Source of the DNA: Manihot esculenta
Lineage: Eukaryota; Streptophyta; Magnoliopsida; Malpighiales; Euphorbiaceae
DNA: 64,000 bases
NCBI RefSeq assembly: GCF_001659605.2
Contig: NC_035178.2
Location: 12,470,062-12,534,061, forward strand
Direction of reading: 5' to 3'
A model generated the notes under the pieces. The model was not told the origin of the DNA. It made no database searches and worked only from the letters and a program-made list of their open reading frames with translations. The position numbers were made by a program, and so were the translations under genes. Below, piece after piece: positions 58,769 to 64,000 of this stretch. Position 1 is the first letter of the stretch; each line of letters begins with the position of its first letter.

Positions 58769-59466
58769 ATGATCGTTCTGTGTTGGAACTACCGAGGACC
58801 CGGCAATTCTCGGACAGTTAATGTATTGAAGGATTTGCTTACTAGTTACAAGCCAAACATTTTATTTTTAATGGAAACAAAAGTTCTTAATTTTCGTATG
58901 GAATTTTTTCATAATTTCTTACATTTTGATAGTTGCTTCTCCGTCAATAGACAAGGATTGGGAGGAGACATTTCGTTAATGTGGAAAAGTTATGTGTCTG
59001 TTTCTGGGGTTTGCTTTTCTTCAAATTTTATTATTTGGTCCTTTCGGAAGATAATGTTCAATGGAGGTTTACTGATTATTATGGGTTTTCGGAATCGCAA
59101 CGACCACGTCAGTTTTGGAACTTTATTCGAATTTTATCTCGTAAAAACTCTCTTCCGTAACTTTGTTCTGAAAACTTTAATAATTTATGTTCGAGAGATG
59201 AAAAAGAAAAAGGATCATCTTTACCAAATTATCTTATACAGGGGTTTAGACAGGCATTTGAAGAGCATATTTACCAAATTATCTTATATAAGGGTTTAAT
59301 TTTAAATAATTTTAAATCTTTGTTAGACTGTAGAACCGATATTACTGTTAGATGGGTTCATTGTAATACTCATCTAACTGCTCATATTTTGGCTAAAAAA
59401 TCTATTAGGTATAATTATTTCTCTGTTTGGAATGATATCTCTCTTTATTTGATGAAATTTTATTAA
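58769..59466 (+). pseudogene. LINE ORF2 relic: endonuclease joined to RNase H tail
   Basis: From 58769 the frame gives IVLCWNYRGPGNSRTVNVLK, then KPNILFLMETKV and RQGLGGDISLMWK, the N-terminal half of an EEP-type LINE endonuclease. After a frameshift near 59045, another frame gives VQWRFTDYYGFSESQRPRQF and, near 59215, SSLPNYLIQGFRQAF. The catalytic GDFN region reads SENFN, and there is an in-frame stop. Directly after this, 59300-59466 reads LLDCRTDITVRWVHCNTHLT followed by AHILAKKS and FY-stop, which resembles the C-terminal RNase H of plant LINEs. All of the reverse transcriptase is missing. Confidence 0.75.
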
Positions 59467-59514
59467 TACAACCAGTAGTTTTGCTTTAAAAAATATAATA
59501 TACATAGATTACAC

Positions 59515-59757
59515 TATAATTAAAATTAAAATATTTTAATTAAATTTTAAAATATTAAAAATAAAATATAAAAAATAAAAAATTAATTAAAAAATTTAAT
59601 CAATCAAACTAAATCGAATCGAATTGAATTAATTCAATTTAAATCAGTTTTTATTTAAAATCAGTTCGGTTTGATTTTTATAAATATTAAATTTTTAATT
59701 TTTAATTTATTTAATTTAATTCAATTTTAAATCAAACGGACCGAATATTCACCTCTA
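59515..59757. repeat. Right half of a hAT-like palindromic element
   Basis: Matches the right arms of the family: AATCAGTTCGGTTTGATTTT, then AATCAAACGGACCGAATATT and CACCTCTA at the end. The left arm is absent; the sequence begins inside the unit just after the LINE relic. Confidence 0.55.
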
Positions 59758-61309
59758 TTCAATTCCTAATTCCTATTCAATTACCAATATAATAAAATTA
59801 TTAAGAAATAAAAATTCAAAATATAATTATAAAAATAGTAAAAATTTAAGAATTTTTTCACTATTTTTCTAAAATTATAAATTTATCCTATTTTTTATTT
59901 TTTTATTTTCAATCTTTTTATAAAGAATTAGCTTTGTCATTATTTGTACATTTTTTATTTTTTTATTTAAAATTTAAAGAAAATAACAAAAAATATATTT
60001 TTGTTTTAAAATGAATAACATTAAAATTATTATTTCATTAATAATTGATATTATAAAAAGAAAATAACATAACATTTATATTTTTGTTTTAAAAGTTTTT
60101 AAAACATTAACAGTATAGAAATTTATTAATTTGGTATAAGTACAGATTTATGTTCAAATTAAAATTAAAATCTTTTAATTGTTTGAAAAATATCTTAAAG
60201 GAGGGAGATATATATTTTGGAAAGAAGAAAATATAGAAGGAGAGAATAAAAAAGTAATTACTTTAAAATTTTAATTCAAAATCTATTTTTTTTAAAGTAT
60301 TTAATTTTTATAAATAGAATAAATATTCGATTTTTTATTTTTTAATTAAAAATTAAATCCAACTGAAATAATAAAAAAATTTAAAATTAAAAATTAAATT
60401 AAATTGAAATAATAAAAAAATTAAAAATTAAAAATGAAACTAAAATATATAAAAAATTAAACTAAAATTTTAAAATTTGCTTTATTATGTAGACAACATG
60501 TGTGTTACATTTTATTGATTTATATTTATTAAAATGTAAAATAGATTATATATAATAAAATATTTAATATTAAATTGCAATTATCATTTAAATTGATTAA
60601 CATAAAATAATTTTAATACTAAGTTTCTTTCCCCTCAAGTACGGTATCCTTGCATTTCATTATTTGCTAAAAGTTAAGTTAAAAAGATACCCAAAAAAAA
60701 TCCCATATCCTTTCAAAATTTTTTGATTCAATTTATTATCAATTCAAAATTTTAAAATTTTCAGATATCTCCGCTGCTAAAAAAACAAGTCTAAAGTAGT
60801 AGATAGTAAATTAATTTTTTATATATTTTAATTATAATTATAAATTAATAATAACAGTTTAAGAATTATTATATTTTTTTAAACCCATTTTAATAATTTT
60901 TACATTTATAATCTTACTATGAACTAAAATATTATCGAATAAAACTTAAACTTTAGAAATTTACAGTTCTACTCATAATTCACTGTGGACGTGGCAGCTA
61001 ATGTGGGGAATCTTTTGGCCAACAAACTTGGTCGATCTAAAAAATTTTTGATCAATCACTTTCGAAACTTTAAAAAATCTTTTTCAATTATCGCCTAACT
61101 TACTGAATTCACAGTGACTTTCAATACTTTAATTTATTATTATAATTTTACTTTCAAATACTAACGTGAAACTTTTAAATTCCTTTTTTATTAGATCCCA
61201 CCACCTTTTTAGTTGATAATGAAAAAAAAAAAAACTTTAAAGTACTACTTTTTAAGTATTATATGTTTTCATAAAAAAAATTTAAAATAGTATTGTTGAT
61301 TATTAAAAA
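59758..61309. other. AT-rich intergenic DNA
   Basis: No gene. A decayed further piece of the hAT-like family is possible at 60320-60480 (AATATTCGATTTTTTA, AAATTAAATCCAACTGAAAT). The island at 60965-61160 has balanced composition without recognisable content. Confidence 0.55.
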
Positions 61310-62127
61310 GAAAGATTTATAATTTAATTTTTAGATATTGTCATTATTAACTATTCAGCCCTTACATTTTTAGAAATTTATTAAATCGTTCTTATCTTTT
61401 CTCTCCATTAACAAAATAACATTTTCATCTATTTTTGCGGTTAAAAATATAGTAAGAAATCAAATTATCCCCTTTTTTCTCCTCCTCCTCCTCCTCCTTT
61501 CTTCTTCTTCGTCATCATCTTCTTCTACTCCTTCTTCTTCTTTTTTCTTCTTTTTCTTCTTCTTCTCATTCATTATCATCATCATTTCCTCCTCTTCTTT
61601 TCTTCTTCTTCATCATTATCTTCTTCTTCTTTCTTCTTCTTCTTCATCATCATCTTCTTCTCCTTCTTTTTCTTCTTTTTTCTTCTTTTTCTTCTTCTTC
61701 TCTTTCATCATCATCATCATCTTCCTCTTCTTTTTCTTCTTCTTTTTTAAGGAGGAGAAGGGAGAGGATGGATTATTTCGTTGACGGAAAGAAACGATAA
61801 GGACGTTTAATAGATATAAGAAAAGACAATGATATTTTAATGAATATGAGAAAAGATAAGAAAATTTTAATAGATTTCTAAAAGTATAGGGATTGACTTG
61901 TTAATAATAGAAATATTCAATGACTAAATAAGGAGTTTTATTTGAAGAAAAAATTGAATTTTAAAAATTTTATCTCTCATCCTTTATCTAGTTTTAATGA
62001 AAAAGAGGACGGAATGACTATTTTGTTGAGAGAGAAAAAAAATAAGGACGTTTTAATAGATTTTTGAAAATGTAGGGACTGACTTATTAATAATGACAAT
62101 ATCCAGAAATTAAATTGTAAATCTTCC
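61310..62127. mobile_element. Mutator-like MITE, copy 3, perfect 9-bp target duplication
   Basis: Ends GAAAGATTTATAATTTAATT and (inverted) GGAAGATTTACAATTTAATT. The 9-mer TATTAAAAA flanks both sides exactly (61301-61309 and 62128-62136). Internal layout equals that of 47703-48483: one left arm, a CTT/CTC-rich microsatellite (61480-61750), then two right-arm modules with ATTTCGTTGACGG and AAGGACGTTTTAATA. No ORF of note. Confidence 0.88.
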
Positions 62128-62410
62128 TATTAAAAAAAATCAAAACTGTAACTATATTAACATTGATGTATATATTATATTTAATAATTCAATGTGATCA
62201 ATTGCCCACCATATTATACCTTTGACTTAACTGCTAGCCTCGTAGTAGGATAATGAAAGAATACAAACAAGATGATATGGTACAAAAATGCACACAAAGT
62301 AAGTTATATCAGTTTCTTATCTTTATTGTTTACTTTCTTAGTAAGCAAACATTGAATTTAGTGATAGTCCCTTTAATATTGATCATATTCAATAGGATAG
62401 ATAATTGTTG

Positions 62411-62801
62411 GAAAAATTATTATTTAATTTTTATATTATTGAGAAATTTATTAATTAATTTTTCGATTTTAAAAAATATATTAAAACATTATTGACGTTT
62501 TAAAAAATATACTAATTAGTTATTCTGTTAGTTTTAACTGTTAAATATTATAAAAAAATTTAAAATGTTTCTAATATAGAGAGACTAATTAGTAGATTTT
62601 TTAAAAATTTAAGAGATTAACTAATAATTTTTTTAAAAAAGAAATTATAGGATTAAATAGTAAAATATTTAACTGTAAAATTAACGAATAGACTAATTAA
62701 TAAATTTTTTAAAATATTAAAAAAATTTTAATGTATTTTTTAAAATCAATAGACTGACTGGTAAATTTTTTCAAATCATAAAGATTCAGTGATAATTTTT
62801 C
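62411..62801. repeat. AT-rich palindromic MITE
   Basis: Starts GAAAAATTATTATTTAATTT and ends with the approximate inverse, TTCAGTGATAATTTTTC. Arms of over 100 bases match in opposite orientation. It is the clearest full copy of the AT-rich MITE family. Flanking 9-mers do not match well. Confidence 0.65.
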
Positions 62802-63079
62802 TATAGTTGTATTAAACTTGCCACCTGCAACTTTAGGACTTATTATCATGCTTCAGCTACCAAATCTTAGCATTGAAATTCATATAAAGTTTTTTCTTCA
62901 CTCTTCCATACTCGCATGAAACATGCATGTTAAATGCTCTATTGCACATGATGCATATGACTATTTGATTTTTTTTTTTTTTTTAACTTTTACTTAAGAA
63001 ACAAACTTCCAATGGGTTTGATCATAATGCAAAAATCAATTAATTGAATTATAATTGTGCCACTGAGAATGAGGAGGAG

Positions 63080-63640
63080 GAGGTTAAGATGACGAAAGAT
63101 CAACTTCAAAACCTTGAAGTCCAGCTTATCAAACCTGTGACTATCTGGAAGAGGTGTCTTTATCCATGAGTTTGGACCAAAATTCTTTCACTCAGTTGAT
63201 AGAAATAGAGTGATTGAGGGAGGGCCATGGTCCTTTAGCAATCATCTCCTTGTTACCCATCTTTTACAGCCTGGTGAGGTTTCTTTAGAGGTTCCTTTTC
63301 ATAAAACTTTATTTTGGATCAAATCCATAATCTGCCATTGGGTTACATGAACAGCACAACGACAATGCTACTTGGTGATTTTGTGGACTGCTTTCTGGCG
63401 TATGACTTGGCTGTGTGCAATAGAGGATGGCAGAGTTTCATGCATATAAGAGTGGAAATTCATATCAAATTGCCTCTTAAAAGAACCAAAAGGATTGTGA
63501 CACGAAACAATCAGAGTTTTACGCTGGAATTTAAGTACGAACGCCTACCAATTTTCTGTTTTCTCTGCAATCGACTAGGTCATAATGAAAATTTTGTGAC
63601 CGGTTTTTTGAGGGGGTGAGTGGGAATGAACCTCGAGGTT
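63080..63640 (+). pseudogene. LINE ORF1 fragment with zinc-knuckle region
   Basis: The frame from about 63148 reads GVFIHEFGPKFFHSVDRNRV, then IEGGPWSFSNHLLVTHLL. A frameshift near 63316 leads to the 63314-63619 frame: DQIHNLPLGYMN, then RVEIHIKLPLKRTKRI and FKYERLPIFCFLCNRLGHNE. This is the DUF4283 domain followed by the LINE-type CCHC knuckle. The knuckle reads C-x2-C-x4-H-x4-V, so the last Cys is lost. The downstream ORF2 is not present within the window. Confidence 0.82.
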
Positions 63641-64000
63641 GGGGTTCTTCGTTGAAGCCGGTGGCAAGACAATCCACGGTATACAGATGAGCGATAATTT
63701 GCATAATTATTTATATATATTTGAAATTATATCCTTTTAATTTCATTTATTTTTCATGCTTTTAATTTAATTTTAAGATTTTTAGTTTTATATTATTATT
63801 TAATATTATTTTTTATTTTTTATTATTTTTATAAATTAAATTAAATAAAGAAATGAAGGAGACGGTTAAAAAAAACTTAAAAAAGTTTTAAAGTAATTTT
63901 GGTGAAGCGGATAAAAACATGGGCCAACCTCTTTTCCAAGCTGTCCCATATTTTTGTTTTCTGCATCATGTTTTTTCATTTGGAAAGAGAAAAACTTGAA
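63641..64000. other. Right-edge intergenic DNA
   Basis: After the LINE fragment (to about 63690) the sequence becomes AT-rich. No gene seen before the window ends. Confidence 0.6.

Noticed and set aside
1..64000. tRNA or rRNA genes
   Set aside because: No TTC-loop/B-box with matching acceptor stem and no rRNA core motifs were seen on either strand; a covariance-model scan would settle it.

Overview
The window is AT-rich plant nuclear DNA. Four protein-coding genes with clear plant identities sit in a sea of degraded transposable elements. The intron splice signals, the LTR retrotransposons and the gene families all point to a eudicot. The GC-rich LTR ends near 56.9 and 57.95 kb and the overall look suggest Malpighiales, perhaps Euphorbiaceae (cassava or rubber-tree-like). 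That last step is an impression, not a result. No rRNA, tRNA, CRISPR or prokaryotic feature was seen.

Genes, left to right: (1) an intronless AP2/ERF (DREB-type) transcription factor at 12.0-12.6 kb, minus strand; (2) a five-exon plastid-type NTF2-like/SnoaL-fold protein at 36.66-41.18 kb, plus strand; (3) a 728-residue E-class pentatricopeptide-repeat protein at 42.8-45.0 kb, minus strand, convergent with gene 2; (4) a three-exon DUF506 (PDDEXK-like) protein at 49.36-51.55 kb, minus strand. Genes 1-3 recall the Arabidopsis chromosome 1 neighbourhood ERF021 (At1g71450), At1g71480 (NTF2 family) and At1g71490 (PPR), so the block looks like conserved microsynteny expanded by transposons.

Mobile DNA, left to right: an Athila-like Gypsy gag, primer-binding site and LTR leave the window at the left edge (1-1738), next to a solo LTR (1741-2220). 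A Mutator-like element with a perfect 9-bp target duplication lies at 6393-7780. A broken Gypsy pol lies at 10.18-11.2 kb. Palindromic hAT-like elements rich in GGTTCGG/CCGAACC occur at 13.6, 27.6, 38.7, 50.2, 53.2 and 59.5 kb; two have perfect 8-bp duplications. A pol-less Tat-type Gypsy element lies at 21.9-26.0 kb, with gag, tandem repeats, an antisense coiled-coil ORF and an LTR. A Copia element (29.2-32.8 kb) has lost gag and one LTR and is inserted into one of two tandem 1-kb repeats. Three related Mutator-like MITEs (16.85, 47.7, 61.3 kb) share a pyrimidine/purine microsatellite core. A decayed CACTA-like element lies at 54.0-55.9 kb. A second Copia fragment lies between inverted LTR ends at 56.7-58.1 kb. 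LINE relics lie at 58.3-59.5 and 63.1-63.6 kb.

I found no convincing previously undescribed biological system. The observations most worth following are the conserved gene block, the hAT insertion in intron 3 of the NTF2-like gene, the large hairpin just downstream of the ERF gene, the antisense spliced ORF of the Tat element, and the transition-biased decay of element termini. All coordinates and translations were worked out by eye.
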